Source: Acidimicrobiaceae bacterium
GTDB lineage: Bacteria > Actinomycetota > Acidimicrobiia > Acidimicrobiales > Bog-793
Direction: 5' to 3'
Assembly: GCA_025464005.1 (NCBI GenBank)
Contig: JAODBO010000021.1
Location: 1-64,000, forward strand
DNA: 64,000 nucleotides
In this document: positions 53,748 to 62,377 of the stretch, in pieces
Position numbering within the stretch: the first letter of the stretch is position 1
How the letters are laid out: the number at the start of each line of letters is the position of its first letter
The notes under the pieces: generated by a model
What the model saw: the letters and a program-made list of their open reading frames with translations, nothing else
Told to the model about the DNA's origin: nothing
The model's database searches: none
Position numbers and translations under genes: made by a program

Positions 53748-54197
53748 ATGGTGACGCCGGAGCGGCCCGATAGCCCCGGGGACGGTCGCGATCGCCTCAG
53801 CGAGCTGGGGAGCTTCATCCGCCAGCAACGCTCGGTGGCCAGCTTGTCGCTACGGCGACTGTCCGAGCTGGCCGGAATCTCGAATCCCTATCTCAGCCAG
53901 ATCGAGCGGGGGCTCCGCCAGCCGTCGGCGCAGATCCTGCAGCAGCTCGCACGAGCGCTGCGCATCTCGGCAGAGACGCTCTATGTCCAGGCGGGCATCC
54001 TCGAGGACCACCCGCCCGGGGACGACCTGGACAGGCGCATCCTCGCGGACAGCTATCTGAGCGAAGAGCAGCGGCAGGCGCTCGTGCGCGTCTACTGGTC
54101 GTTCCGCCACGAGCACGGCGAGGCGACGAGGCACGCGACCCGCGTCGGCGAAGGCGTCGAGCCCGACGTCGCCCCGGGCCGGCCAGCTGCCGGCTGA
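53748..54197 (+). CDS. XRE-family helix-turn-helix regulator
   Basis: 149 residues. LSELGSFIRQQRSVASLSLRRLSEL and GISNPYLSQIERGLRQPSAQ (~16-65) form the HTH_3 DNA-binding unit. The tail holds LSEEQRQALVRVYWSF and is otherwise unlike known effector domains. It starts 11 bp after sodX in the same direction, so could be co-transcribed. Target unknown. Confidence 0.85.
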   Translation: MVTPERPDSPGDGRDRLSELGSFIRQQRSVASLSLRRLSELAGISNPYLSQIERGLRQPSAQILQQLARALRISAETLYVQAGILEDHPPGDDLDRRILADSYLSEEQRQALVRVYWSFRHEHGEATRHATRVGEGVEPDVAPGRPAAG

Positions 54198-54226
54198 TCC
54201 GCGCCTGCCGATACGCTACGACCCGC

Positions 54227-55483
54227 ATGCGCAAGCTCGCTGTGCTGTCGATGCACACCTCTCCGCTGGCCCAGCCAGGTACGGGCGACGGCGGGGGGAT
54301 GAACGTCTACGTGCGCCAGCTGTCCTCGGCTCTCGCCCGTGCCGGCGTCGCGTGCGACGTGTTCACGAGGGCGGCCTCGGAGCACGTGCCGCGCTCGATC
54401 GAGGTCGAGCCGGGACTCGTGGTGCACCACGTCGAGGCCGGCCCGAGGCGGCCGGTCGAGAAGGCGTCGCTCCATCTCGTCGTCGACGAGTTCGCCGCGA
54501 ACGTCGAGCAGCGCATCGCCGAGATGGAGCTGCTCGGCGCCCCGCCGGTCGATGCCGTCCACGCCAACTACTGGCTCTCGGGCGTGGCCGGTCACACGCT
54601 CAAGCATCGCCTCGGGCTGCCCCTCGTCTCGACGTTCCACACGCTCGACCGCGTGAAGGCCGAGGCGGTGCCGGAGGAAATCGACGCCACCGATCCCGGT
54701 CGCCGCGCCCGAGCCGAGGCCGAGATCATCGGTTGCTCGGACATCGTGCTCGCCTCGTGCAGCGTCGAGGTCGACCAGCTCGTCGGGCTGTACGGCGCCG
54801 ACCGCTCCCGTGTCGAGGTGATCGCGCCGGGCGTGGACCACGCCTTCTTCTCGCCCGGCGATCGGAGCCAGGCGCGCCGTGCGCTCCGTCTCACGGCCGA
54901 GGGTCCGCTGCTGCTGTTCGTCGGTCGGATCCAGCCCCTTAAGGGCGCCGAGGTCGCGGTCGGCTGCCTCGCCGCGCTCGACGCGCTCGGCATCTCGGGG
55001 TCGCGGCTCGTCGTCGTCGGCGGCCCGAGCGGACCTCACGGGACGAGCGAGGTCGAGTCCCTGGTCGCGCTCGTGGACCGGCTCGGCCTCGCCGATCGTG
55101 TCCGCTTCGTGCCGCCGCAATCGCACGAGCTGCTCTCGACCTACTACCGCTCGGCCGATCTCTGCCTCGTGCCGAGCCGGTCGGAGTCGTTCGGGCTCGT
55201 CGCCCTGGAGGCAGCGGCGTGCGGGATCCCTGTCGTCGCCTCAGCGGTGGGGGGCCTCACCACGCTCGTCGAGGACGCGAAGACGGGTTACCTCGTCGAG
55301 CGGGGAAACGCGCACAGCTTCGCCGACCGGGTCGCGGCGCTCTGGACCCGTCCGGAGCGCGCAAAGGAGATGGGCGCCGCAGCGGCCGAGCGCGCCCGCG
55401 GCTACACCTGGTCGCTCGCGGCCGGAAGGCTGCGCCGGCTCTACGGAGAGCTCACCGCCCGCTCGCTCGTCGAGTGCCGCTGA
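54227..55483 (+). CDS. mshA: D-inositol-3-phosphate glycosyltransferase (mycothiol synthesis)
   Basis: 418-residue GT4-family enzyme. The opening SMHTSPLAQPGTGDGGGMNV is the MshA mark that binds inositol phosphate. VHANYWLSGVAG, FHTLDRVKA and, in the C-terminal half, FVGRIQPLKGAEVAV and SRSESFGLVALEAAACG (UDP-sugar binding) follow. It joins GlcNAc to inositol phosphate as the first step of mycothiol, the actinobacterial thiol. It is the strongest phylum indicator in the window. Confidence 0.93.
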   Translation: MRKLAVLSMHTSPLAQPGTGDGGGMNVYVRQLSSALARAGVACDVFTRAASEHVPRSIEVEPGLVVHHVEAGPRRPVEKASLHLVVDEFAANVEQRIAEMELLGAPPVDAVHANYWLSGVAGHTLKHRLGLPLVSTFHTLDRVKAEAVPEEIDATDPGRRARAEAEIIGCSDIVLASCSVEVDQLVGLYGADRSRVEVIAPGVDHAFFSPGDRSQARRALRLTAEGPLLLFVGRIQPLKGAEVAVGCLAALDALGISGSRLVVVGGPSGPHGTSEVESLVALVDRLGLADRVRFVPPQSHELLSTYYRSADLCLVPSRSESFGLVALEAAACGIPVVASAVGGLTTLVEDAKTGYLVERGNAHSFADRVAALWTRPERAKEMGAAAAERARGYTWSLAAGRLRRLYGELTARSLVECR

Positions 55484-55576
55484 GCCAGGCCTCCCGGCCC
55501 GGGTTCGTCAGAAGAGGGGCGGACCGGGAGCTTGTGGTCGGGCCGCGACCCGGCGCACGTTGACTAGCCTTCGCCC

Positions 55577-56371
55577 ATGGCTCGTCTGCTCGTACTCGGT
55601 GGTGGTCGCATGGGCTCCGCGCTGCTCGGAGGTCTGTTGAGGAGCGGTTGGGCCGCGCAGGGCGACTGCGTGGTGGTGGACCGTCGCCCCGAGGTGCGCG
55701 AGGTGATCCAGGACCGGTTCCCCGACGTCAAGGTGCTCTCGGAGGCGGTCCCGGCCGAGGCCCTCGTCGTCGCCGTGAAGCCCGCCGACGCCCAGGTCGC
55801 GTGCGCCGCGCTGCAGGCGAACGGTTACCAGCGCGTCCTGTCGGTGGTTGCCGGAGTGACGATCTCACGGCTCGAGGAATGGCTGTGGCCCGGCGCGGCG
55901 ATCGTCAGGGCGATGCCCAACACGCCGGCCCTGCTCGGCACGAGCGCCTCGGCCGTCGCGGCCGGGGGATCGGCGACCGAGGAGGATCTCGAGTGGGCCG
56001 AGACGGTCCTGTCCTCCATCGGTGTGGTGGTGCGCCTCCCGGAGCGACTTCTCGATGCGGCCACCGGGCTCTCGGGCTCGGGACCGGCCTATGTCTTCCT
56101 CGTCGCCGAGGCGCTCGTCGAGGCAGGCGTGCTCGAGGGGCTCGATCGGGAGGTCAGCCGGGTGCTCACCGTGCAGACGATTCTCGGCGCCGCGAGGATG
56201 CTCGCCGAGAGCGGGGAGTCCGCGGAAACGCTGCGCGCCGCCGTCACCTCCCCCGGGGGGACGACCGCCGCCGCGCTACGCGTGCTCGAGAGCCGCGGCG
56301 TGCGTGCTGCCTTCCTCGACGCCGTCAGCGCGTCCGCGGCGAAGTCCCGTTCGATCGGGATGCCCTCCTAG
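55577..56371 (+). CDS. proC: pyrroline-5-carboxylate reductase
   Basis: 264 residues. The N-terminal Rossmann motif is VLGGGRMGSALLGGLL; AVKPADAQ and VRAMPNTPALLG follow. The C-terminal signature LSGSGPAYVFLVAEALVEAG and TVQTILGAARML complete the family. It reduces pyrroline-5-carboxylate to proline with NADPH. Start at the ATG 55577 with CGCCC upstream; no strong ribosome binding site. Confidence 0.95.
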   Translation: MARLLVLGGGRMGSALLGGLLRSGWAAQGDCVVVDRRPEVREVIQDRFPDVKVLSEAVPAEALVVAVKPADAQVACAALQANGYQRVLSVVAGVTISRLEEWLWPGAAIVRAMPNTPALLGTSASAVAAGGSATEEDLEWAETVLSSIGVVVRLPERLLDAATGLSGSGPAYVFLVAEALVEAGVLEGLDREVSRVLTVQTILGAARMLAESGESAETLRAAVTSPGGTTAAALRVLESRGVRAAFLDAVSASAAKSRSIGMPS

Positions 56372-56465
56372 CGCGGAGGGCATCGCGCGCGCTCTCGAGC
56401 CGTTCAACGCCACTACCTCTTTCCCCAGCAGCCACGCTCGCCTACAGTCGTATCGGCGGAGAGGG

Positions 56466-56669
56466 GTGATACCACTGAGCGTCCACTACACAGGTGCACA
56501 ATTCCTCACTGTGAGTGAGGTCGCGAGTGTGCTCCGCATCTCGAACATGACGGTCTACCGGCTCATCAGCTCGGGCCAGCTACCAGCGGTCAGGGTCGGC
56601 CGGTCGTACCGCCTTCGGGTCGAGGACGTCGACCGCTACCTAGCGGCACGCTTCACCGAAGCCGGCTGA
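56466..56669 (+). CDS. small excisionase/BldC-like helix-turn-helix protein
   Basis: 67 residues from the GTG at 56466, which has GGAGAGG upstream; the longer frame from 56022 is a shadow of proC. FLTVSEVASVLRISNMTVYRL then GQLPAVRVGRSYRLRVEDVD is the MerR-like winged helix of excisionase/BldC proteins. With no phage genes near, a BldC-like developmental or regulatory role is more likely than excision. It precedes rex by 30 bp. Confidence 0.82.
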   Translation: MIPLSVHYTGAQFLTVSEVASVLRISNMTVYRLISSGQLPAVRVGRSYRLRVEDVDRYLAARFTEAG

Positions 56670-56699
56670 CACAGCCGTCGTGAGGTCGGGCGCGTCCCG

Positions 56700-57476
56700 A
56701 TGAGCCCAGCTCGAGGGCGAAATGGGGACGCGCGGGCATGGGTGCCCGTGCCGAGCGTGGCTCGCCTTCCGGTCTACCACCGGCTCTTGCGGTCGCTGGC
56801 GGCGAGACAGGTCGGTACCGTCTCGTCGCTCGAGCTCGCGGAGGCGGCCGGGGTCAACGCCGCGACCCTGCGGCGGGATCTGTCGCATCTCGGCAACTAC
56901 GGCACGCCGGGCACCGGCTACGAGGTGAGCCACCTCCTCGAGATGATCGACAAGGCGCTCGCGCTCGGCCAGGACTGGCCGATCGTCATAGCGGGAGCCG
57001 GCAATCTCGGACGGGCGCTCGCCCGCTCGCGAGGCTTTACGACCGGCGGCTTTCGTGTCGCGGCGCTCGTCGACGTCAACCCGGCGCAGATCGGCTCCTA
57101 TGTCGACGGCACCCGCATCTCTCACATCGACGAGCTGCCGGAGCTCGTCGAGCGCGACGGGATCAGCCTCGGGGTCGTCGCGACGCCGGCGAGCGCGGCC
57201 GCGGAGGTGGTCAGGCGCCTCACGCGGGCCGGCGTTCGATCCGTGCTCAACTTCGCACCGGCGGTCATCGCCGCTCCGGGGGGCTCGGCCATCGTTCGCA
57301 ATGTCGACCTCGCCGCGGAGCTCCAGGTGCTCGCTTTCTACGCCTCGCGCTCGGCGGTGGTCGTTCCCGAGCCGTCCGACGCTCGAGCCGGTCTCGACTG
57401 GGAGGGTGCCGATGCGGCGGCCGCAGCGGTCGCGGGCGCCGAGCGGCCCGTGCGCTCGTCCGCCCGACCTTCTTGA
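56700..57476 (+). CDS. rex: redox-sensing transcriptional repressor Rex
   Basis: 258 residues (start possibly at the GTG 56742). The winged helix is VSSLELAEAAGVNAATLRRD followed by SHLGNYGTPGTGYEV, the Rex mark. The Rossmann domain has VIAGAGNLGRALA, VDVNPAQIG and FAPAVIAAPGG. Rex senses the NADH/NAD+ ratio and represses respiratory genes when NADH is low. It directly precedes the heme genes, as in other actinobacteria. I did not find a consensus Rex site in the window. Confidence 0.95.
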   Translation: MSPARGRNGDARAWVPVPSVARLPVYHRLLRSLAARQVGTVSSLELAEAAGVNAATLRRDLSHLGNYGTPGTGYEVSHLLEMIDKALALGQDWPIVIAGAGNLGRALARSRGFTTGGFRVAALVDVNPAQIGSYVDGTRISHIDELPELVERDGISLGVVATPASAAAEVVRRLTRAGVRSVLNFAPAVIAAPGGSAIVRNVDLAAELQVLAFYASRSAVVVPEPSDARAGLDWEGADAAAAAVAGAERPVRSSARPS

Positions 57477-57512
57477 GGCCTGCGCCGGGGGCCTTGAGAC
57501 CTGCGCCCCGGG
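57472..57512. repeat. 21-bp tandem duplication spanning the rex stop
   Basis: CTTGAGGCCTGCGCC (57472) recurs 21 bp later as CTTGAGACCTGCGCC (57493). The first copy contains the rex stop codon (57474-57476). Confidence 0.65.
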
Positions 57513-57572
57513 CGAAGTGTCCCGCGGGGTGCTCGTGGCGTTAGCCTTCAGGTGCTCAGGAGGTGGTCGTCG

Positions 57573-58847
57573 ATGTCCGTGGTAGTGGTGGGTCTGCACG
57601 AGCGTGACGCGCCGTTGGACCTGCTCGAGCGCCTCGCCGTCTCGGAGCAGGACCTTCCCAAGGCCCTCGCCGTGCTCTGCGACAGCCCCCATCTGTCCGA
57701 GGCGGTCGTGCTCTCGACCTGCATGAGGACGGAGGTCTATGCCGTGCTCGAGCGTTTCCACGACGGCCTGGACGACATCAACGCCTTCTTCCATGCACGC
57801 GCCGGGACGTCCCCGGCCGGCGCCACCGCTCTAGAGGAGCAGCTCGTCGTGGCGTACGATGACGCCGCCGCCCGACACTTGTTCGAGGTCGCCGCAGGGT
57901 CGGACTCTGCGGTGCTCGGCGAGGGCGAGATCCTGCGCCAGGTCCGTCACGCCGGTGAGCGCGCCCGCGTCGAGCGGGCCGCGGGCCCCGTGCTCGGCGG
58001 CCTGTTCAGGCACGCCATCGAGGTGGGCAAACGATCGCGCACGGAGACGGCGATCGCTCGGGGCATCACCTCGCTCGCTCACGTCGCGGTCGCGATGACC
58101 GCCGAGCGATTCGCCGGCTCGCTCGACGGCATCCGCGTCGTCGTCGTCGGTGCCGGCGAGATGGGCGAAGGGATGGCTGCGGCGCTCGCGCGCTTCCCCG
58201 GCATTCCCGAGATCGTCGTCGTGAGCCGGAGCCTCGGGCGGGCCCAGCAGCTCGCGGCGACGGTGGGCGGGAGAACCGCCGACCTCGCGCAGCTCACCTC
58301 GGAGCTCGCGCAAGCCGACGTGATGCTCACGGCGACGACCTCGCCCGAGGTCCTGCTCGGCGCCGAGCAGGCCGCACAGGCGATGGCCGGGAGGGCCGCC
58401 CGCCCGCTGCTCGTGGTGGACGCGGCGGTGCCGCGCGACGTCGAGCCGGCCGTCGGGCGCGTCGACGGCGTCACGCTGTTCGACCTCGACGACCTGCGTT
58501 CCTATGCGGAAGCGGAGATGCAGGCTCGACGCGGTGAGCTCACCCACGTGAGCGAGATCGTCGAGGAGGAGCTCGAGCGCTACCGGACGGCCCTGCTCGG
58601 AAGGTCGGTCTCGCCGGTCGTCTCGTCGCTTCGCGCACGCTCCGAGCAGATCCGCTCCGACGAGCTCGAGCGCGTCGCGGCTCGGCTGGAGCACCTCGAC
58701 GCCGCCGATCGCGAGATGGTCGAGGCGCTCACTCGCCGGCTCGTCGCCAAGCTCGTCCACGAGCCGACCGTGCAGGTCAAGCAGGCAGCCGGCTCGCCAC
58801 GCGGCGAGCGCCTGGCCGAGGCGCTCCGCCAGCTCTTCGACCTCTGA
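57573..58847 (+). CDS. hemA: glutamyl-tRNA reductase
   Basis: 424 residues from the ATG at 57573, preceded by AGGAGGTGG. The catalytic Cys is Cys50 in LSTCMRTEVY, the same number as in well-studied homologues. VLGEGEILRQVRHA, the NADPH motif VVVVGAGEMGEGMA and the dimerisation helix at the end are also present. It reduces glutamyl-tRNA to glutamate semialdehyde, the first committed step in tetrapyrrole synthesis, which HemL completes. Confidence 0.95.
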   Translation: MSVVVVGLHERDAPLDLLERLAVSEQDLPKALAVLCDSPHLSEAVVLSTCMRTEVYAVLERFHDGLDDINAFFHARAGTSPAGATALEEQLVVAYDDAAARHLFEVAAGSDSAVLGEGEILRQVRHAGERARVERAAGPVLGGLFRHAIEVGKRSRTETAIARGITSLAHVAVAMTAERFAGSLDGIRVVVVGAGEMGEGMAAALARFPGIPEIVVVSRSLGRAQQLAATVGGRTADLAQLTSELAQADVMLTATTSPEVLLGAEQAAQAMAGRAARPLLVVDAAVPRDVEPAVGRVDGVTLFDLDDLRSYAEAEMQARRGELTHVSEIVEEELERYRTALLGRSVSPVVSSLRARSEQIRSDELERVAARLEHLDAADREMVEALTRRLVAKLVHEPTVQVKQAAGSPRGERLAEALRQLFDL

Positions 58848-58887
58848 GCATCCCCATGGCGCGTCGAGCTCTCCGCTGTCGCATCGG

Positions 58888-59820
58888 GTGGAGCAGGTGA
58901 AGGTCGGGGCGCTCCGCCTCGCCACGAGAGGAAGCCCGCTCGCGCGGTTCCAGGCGGGCCTCGTCTCCGCTCTCCTGCTGGCCGAGGAGCCGGGGCTTGC
59001 GGTCGAGATCGTCGTCGTCGAGACGACCGGCGACCGGCAGCGTGACCTGCCCATCAGCTCGTTCGGCGAGCACGGAATCTTCGTCGCCGAGGTGGAGCAG
59101 GCGGTGCTCGACGGCCGGGCGGACGTGGCCGTGCACTCGGCGAAGGACCTCCCCGCCGGCGCGCCGCCCGAGGGCCTCGTGCTCGCGAGCGTGCCGGATC
59201 GAGCCGATCCCCGGGACGCGCTCTGCGGGCGTGCGCTCGCACAGCTCGCGCCCGGATCGCTCGTCGCCACCGGTTCGGTGCGAAGGCGCTCCCAGCTCGC
59301 CGGGTTACGCCCGGACCTCCGCTTCACCGACCTGCGGGGCAACATCGCGACGCGCCTCGAACGCGTGCCCGACGGCGGCGCCGTCGTCGTCGCCATGGCC
59401 GCGCTCCACCGTCTGGGTCTGACCGAGCGCGCTAGCGAGGTCCTCTCGATCGAGGCAATGCTGCCGCAGGTCGGCCAGGGTGCGATCGCTCTCCGCTGCC
59501 GGGTCGACGACGGCGACACCCTCGAGCTCCTCGGCCTGATCGACGAGACCCGCGCGCACCGGTGCGTGCTCGCCGAGCGCGCCTTCCTCGCGCACCTCGG
59601 CGGTGGCTGCGAAGCCCCGGTCGGGGCGCACGCGACCGTCGCCGGTGACGACCCGGGCGCCGAGATCCAGCTCGAGGGTCTCGTTGCGAGTGAAGACGGC
59701 ACGACCATCATCCGCCGGCGGGGGAGCGGGAGCGACCCGGTGGCCCTGGGCACCGCCGTCGCCCGGCAGATCTCGCTAGCAGACGGGGGCGACGAGCTCC
59801 TCGCTCGCGTCCACCAGTAG
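58888..59820 (+). CDS. hemC: hydroxymethylbilane synthase
   Basis: 310 residues from the GTG at 58888 (or 58897, with GGAG before it). LATRGSPLARFQAG, AVHSAKDLPAG and RGNIATRLERV are typical; Cys241 in LGGGCEAPVGA carries the dipyrromethane cofactor. It joins four porphobilinogens into hydroxymethylbilane. Its stop overlaps the next start by one base. Confidence 0.95.
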   Translation: MEQVKVGALRLATRGSPLARFQAGLVSALLLAEEPGLAVEIVVVETTGDRQRDLPISSFGEHGIFVAEVEQAVLDGRADVAVHSAKDLPAGAPPEGLVLASVPDRADPRDALCGRALAQLAPGSLVATGSVRRRSQLAGLRPDLRFTDLRGNIATRLERVPDGGAVVVAMAALHRLGLTERASEVLSIEAMLPQVGQGAIALRCRVDDGDTLELLGLIDETRAHRCVLAERAFLAHLGGGCEAPVGAHATVAGDDPGAEIQLEGLVASEDGTTIIRRRGSGSDPVALGTAVARQISLADGGDELLARVHQ

Positions 59821-61322
59821 TGACCGTCTACCTCGTCGGAGCAGGGCCGGGCGACCCCGGCCTGCTCACCCTGCGCGCGGCGGAGCTGCTCAGTCGCGCC
59901 GAGGTCGTGGTCCACGACCGGCTGGTCGACCGCCGCGTGCTCGCGATGGCACCTGCGTCGGCCCTCCTCGTCGACGTCGGGAAGCGCTCGGGGGCGAGCG
60001 ACGGGGCGCTGGCACAGGAGGAGATCAACGCCTTGCTCGTCGAGCTCGCCAGTCGGCGCGGCCCTGTCGTCCGCCTGAAGGGCGGCGATCCCTACGTGCT
60101 CGGGCGCGGCGGGGAGGAGGCCATCGCGCTCGGTGCCGCCGGTGTCGACTACCAGGTGGTCCCTGGTCTGTCCTCTGCCGTCGCCGTTCCGTCCTATGCC
60201 GGAGTGCCGGTGACGCATCGAGGCGTCGCGTCCGGTTTCGTCGTGGTCACGGGCCACGATGCGGGGGCGCCGGCGTCCACCGTCGATTGGGGGCTGCTCG
60301 CCGCGTCGACCTGCACGATCGTCGTGCTCATGGGGGCGGCGACGCGCGACGCGATCGCCCGGCGCCTCGTCGACGGCGGACGCGCCGCGTCGACGCCGGT
60401 GCTGGTCGTCGAGAACGGCACGATGCCCGACCAGCGCTCCCTCCGCACGACGCTCGGGGGCCTCGCGGCGCTCGAGGTGACCAGCCCGGCAACGATCGTC
60501 GTCGGCGAGGCGGCCGCTCTCACGCTCGCCTCGTACGAAGAGCGGCCGCTCTTCGGCTGGCGGGTTGTCGTCACACGGCCGGCTGCCCAGAGCGCAGCGC
60601 TCGCGGGGCCGCTCGCCGACGCCGGGGCGCTGCCGGTCGAGCTTCCCCTCATCGAGATCCGGGCGCCTCGGGACGGCGGCGCCGCGCTGCGTTGCGCCGC
60701 TAGTCGCCTGGACAGCTACGACTGGGTCGTACTCACGTCCGCCAACGCGGTGGAGCGCCTGCTCGGCGAGGTCCGCGATGCCCGGGCCTTCGGTCTAGCC
60801 AAGATCGCCGCGATCGGTCCCTCCACCGCCGGGGCACTCCGCCGGCACGGCATCGTGGCCGACCTCGTCCCGCAGGCCTACGTCGGAGAGGCCCTCGTCG
60901 AGGCCTTTCCCGCACCCTCGAAACCTGTAGGCGAGGGTGGCCGTGTGCTGCTGGCACGGGCGGCGGTCGCGCGCGACGTCGTGCCCGACGGGCTCGCGGC
61001 GCTCGGCTGGCAGCTCGAGATCGTCGAGGCGTACGAGACGGTGCACTCACAGGTTGACAGCGGTGCCCTCGACGCGGTGGCGCTCGCCGATGCGGTGACG
61101 TTCACGTCGCCCTCGACCGTCGAGGCCTTCGTCGAGCTGGCGGGCCTCGAGCGACTTCCCCCGATCGTCGCCTCGATCGGCCCGGTGACGACGGCGGCCG
61201 CTTCGGCCGCCGGGATGGCGGTGGACGCGCAGGCACGACAGCACACCGCCGAAGGCCTGGTGGAGGCGCTCGTCCACTACGCCCGCGATCGGCGGGGGAA
61301 GGTTCGGCGCCGACCGGGCTGA
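59820..61322 (+). CDS. cobA-hemD: bifunctional uroporphyrinogen-III C-methyltransferase / uroporphyrinogen-III synthase
   Basis: 500 residues starting at the GTG at 59820. The N-terminal half (~1-240) is the methyltransferase: VYLVGAGPGDPGLLTLRA, RLKGGDPYVLGRGGEE and VVPGLSSAVAVPSYAG. The C-terminal half (~245-490) is HemD: VVVTRPAAQSAALAGPLADAG and VVLTSANAVERLL. HemD cyclises hydroxymethylbilane; the methyltransferase diverts part of the product to siroheme and cobalamin. The fusion is frequent in actinobacteria. Confidence 0.94.
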   Translation: MTVYLVGAGPGDPGLLTLRAAELLSRAEVVVHDRLVDRRVLAMAPASALLVDVGKRSGASDGALAQEEINALLVELASRRGPVVRLKGGDPYVLGRGGEEAIALGAAGVDYQVVPGLSSAVAVPSYAGVPVTHRGVASGFVVVTGHDAGAPASTVDWGLLAASTCTIVVLMGAATRDAIARRLVDGGRAASTPVLVVENGTMPDQRSLRTTLGGLAALEVTSPATIVVGEAAALTLASYEERPLFGWRVVVTRPAAQSAALAGPLADAGALPVELPLIEIRAPRDGGAALRCAASRLDSYDWVVLTSANAVERLLGEVRDARAFGLAKIAAIGPSTAGALRRHGIVADLVPQAYVGEALVEAFPAPSKPVGEGGRVLLARAAVARDVVPDGLAALGWQLEIVEAYETVHSQVDSGALDAVALADAVTFTSPSTVEAFVELAGLERLPPIVASIGPVTTAAASAAGMAVDAQARQHTAEGLVEALVHYARDRRGKVRRRPG

Positions 61323-61384
61323 CCGGTGCCCGGGGCTCCGCCGCCGACGGGTGTGCCCGCCGCCCGCCGGTAGGCTTTCGAGCC

Positions 61385-62377
61385 GTGGACTACCCCGCTC
61401 GGCGGATGCGCCGCCTCCGACGGACGCCGGCGCTGCGCCAGATGGTCGCCGAGACGCGCCTCGACGTGGCCGACCTCGTCGCCCCGATGTTCGTGCGCGA
61501 GGGGATCGACGAGCCCCGGCCGATCGCCTCGATGCCGGGCGTCGTCCAGCACACGGTCGCGTCGCTCGTGACGGAGGCGAAGCGGCTCTCCGGGCTCGGC
61601 GTCCCCGGGATCACGCTGTTCGGCGTGCCCGAGCACAAAGACGCGCGCGGATCGGGCGCATCGGATCCGGACGGGATCGTGCAGGTGGCTCTGCGCGAGC
61701 TGCGCGACACGCTCGGCGAGACCCTCGTGCTCATGCCCGATCTCTGCTTGGACGAGTACACCGACCACGGCCACTGCGGGCTCCTCGACCTCCACGGGGG
61801 CGTTGACAACGACGCGACCCTCGAGCGCTACGGCGAGATCGCGCTCGCCCAGGCCGAGGCCGGCGCGGATCTCGTCGCGCCGAGCGGCATGATGGACGGT
61901 CAGGTCGGGGCGGTACGAGCCGCTCTGGACGGCGCCGGCTACGTCGAAGTCGGCATCCTCGCCTACGCGGCCAAGTACGCGTCGGCGCTGTACGGGCCCT
62001 TTCGCGATGCCGTCGACGTGAGCATCGCCGGCGGCGGCGATCGGCGCGCCTACCAGCAAGACCCGGCGAACGTCCGCGAGGCGCTCGCGGAGGTGAGGCT
62101 CGACGTCGCCGAAGGTGCCGACATGGTGATGGTCAAGCCTGCGCTCACCTCGCTCGACGTCATCGCCGCGACGAGGGCCGCGGTCGAGGTGCCGGTCGTC
62201 GCCTACCAGGTGAGCGGCGAGTACTCGATGATCGTGGCGGCGACCGAACGGGGCTGGCTCGACCGGGATGCGACGGTGCTCGAGACGCTCGGGGCGATCC
62301 GGCGCGCCGGCGCCGACGTGATCCTCACCTACTTCGCCGGCGAGGTCGCCGAGCTGCTCGGCTCCCGGCGTGGCTGA
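61385..62377 (+). CDS. hemB: delta-aminolevulinic acid dehydratase (porphobilinogen synthase)
   Basis: 330 residues from the GTG at 61385. The metal segment is MPDLCLDEYTDHGHCG (Cys121 and Cys131; the usual middle Cys is Asp). The Schiff-base Lys residues are in ILAYAAKYASALYGPF (~197) and MVMVKPALTS (Lys251). It joins two aminolevulinates into porphobilinogen. Only two of the three zinc Cys remain, so the metal may be bound differently. Confidence 0.95.
   Translation: MDYPARRMRRLRRTPALRQMVAETRLDVADLVAPMFVREGIDEPRPIASMPGVVQHTVASLVTEAKRLSGLGVPGITLFGVPEHKDARGSGASDPDGIVQVALRELRDTLGETLVLMPDLCLDEYTDHGHCGLLDLHGGVDNDATLERYGEIALAQAEAGADLVAPSGMMDGQVGAVRAALDGAGYVEVGILAYAAKYASALYGPFRDAVDVSIAGGGDRRAYQQDPANVREALAEVRLDVAEGADMVMVKPALTSLDVIAATRAAVEVPVVAYQVSGEYSMIVAATERGWLDRDATVLETLGAIRRAGADVILTYFAGEVAELLGSRRG

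Noticed and set aside
56022-56465. Long N-terminus for the BldC-like gene
   Set aside because: This part is the +1 shadow of proC; the GTG at 56466 has a good ribosome binding site.
57477-57572. Rex binding site between rex and hemA
   Set aside because: I looked for TTGTGAA-N4-TTCACAA-like halves and found none; the repeat there is unrelated.
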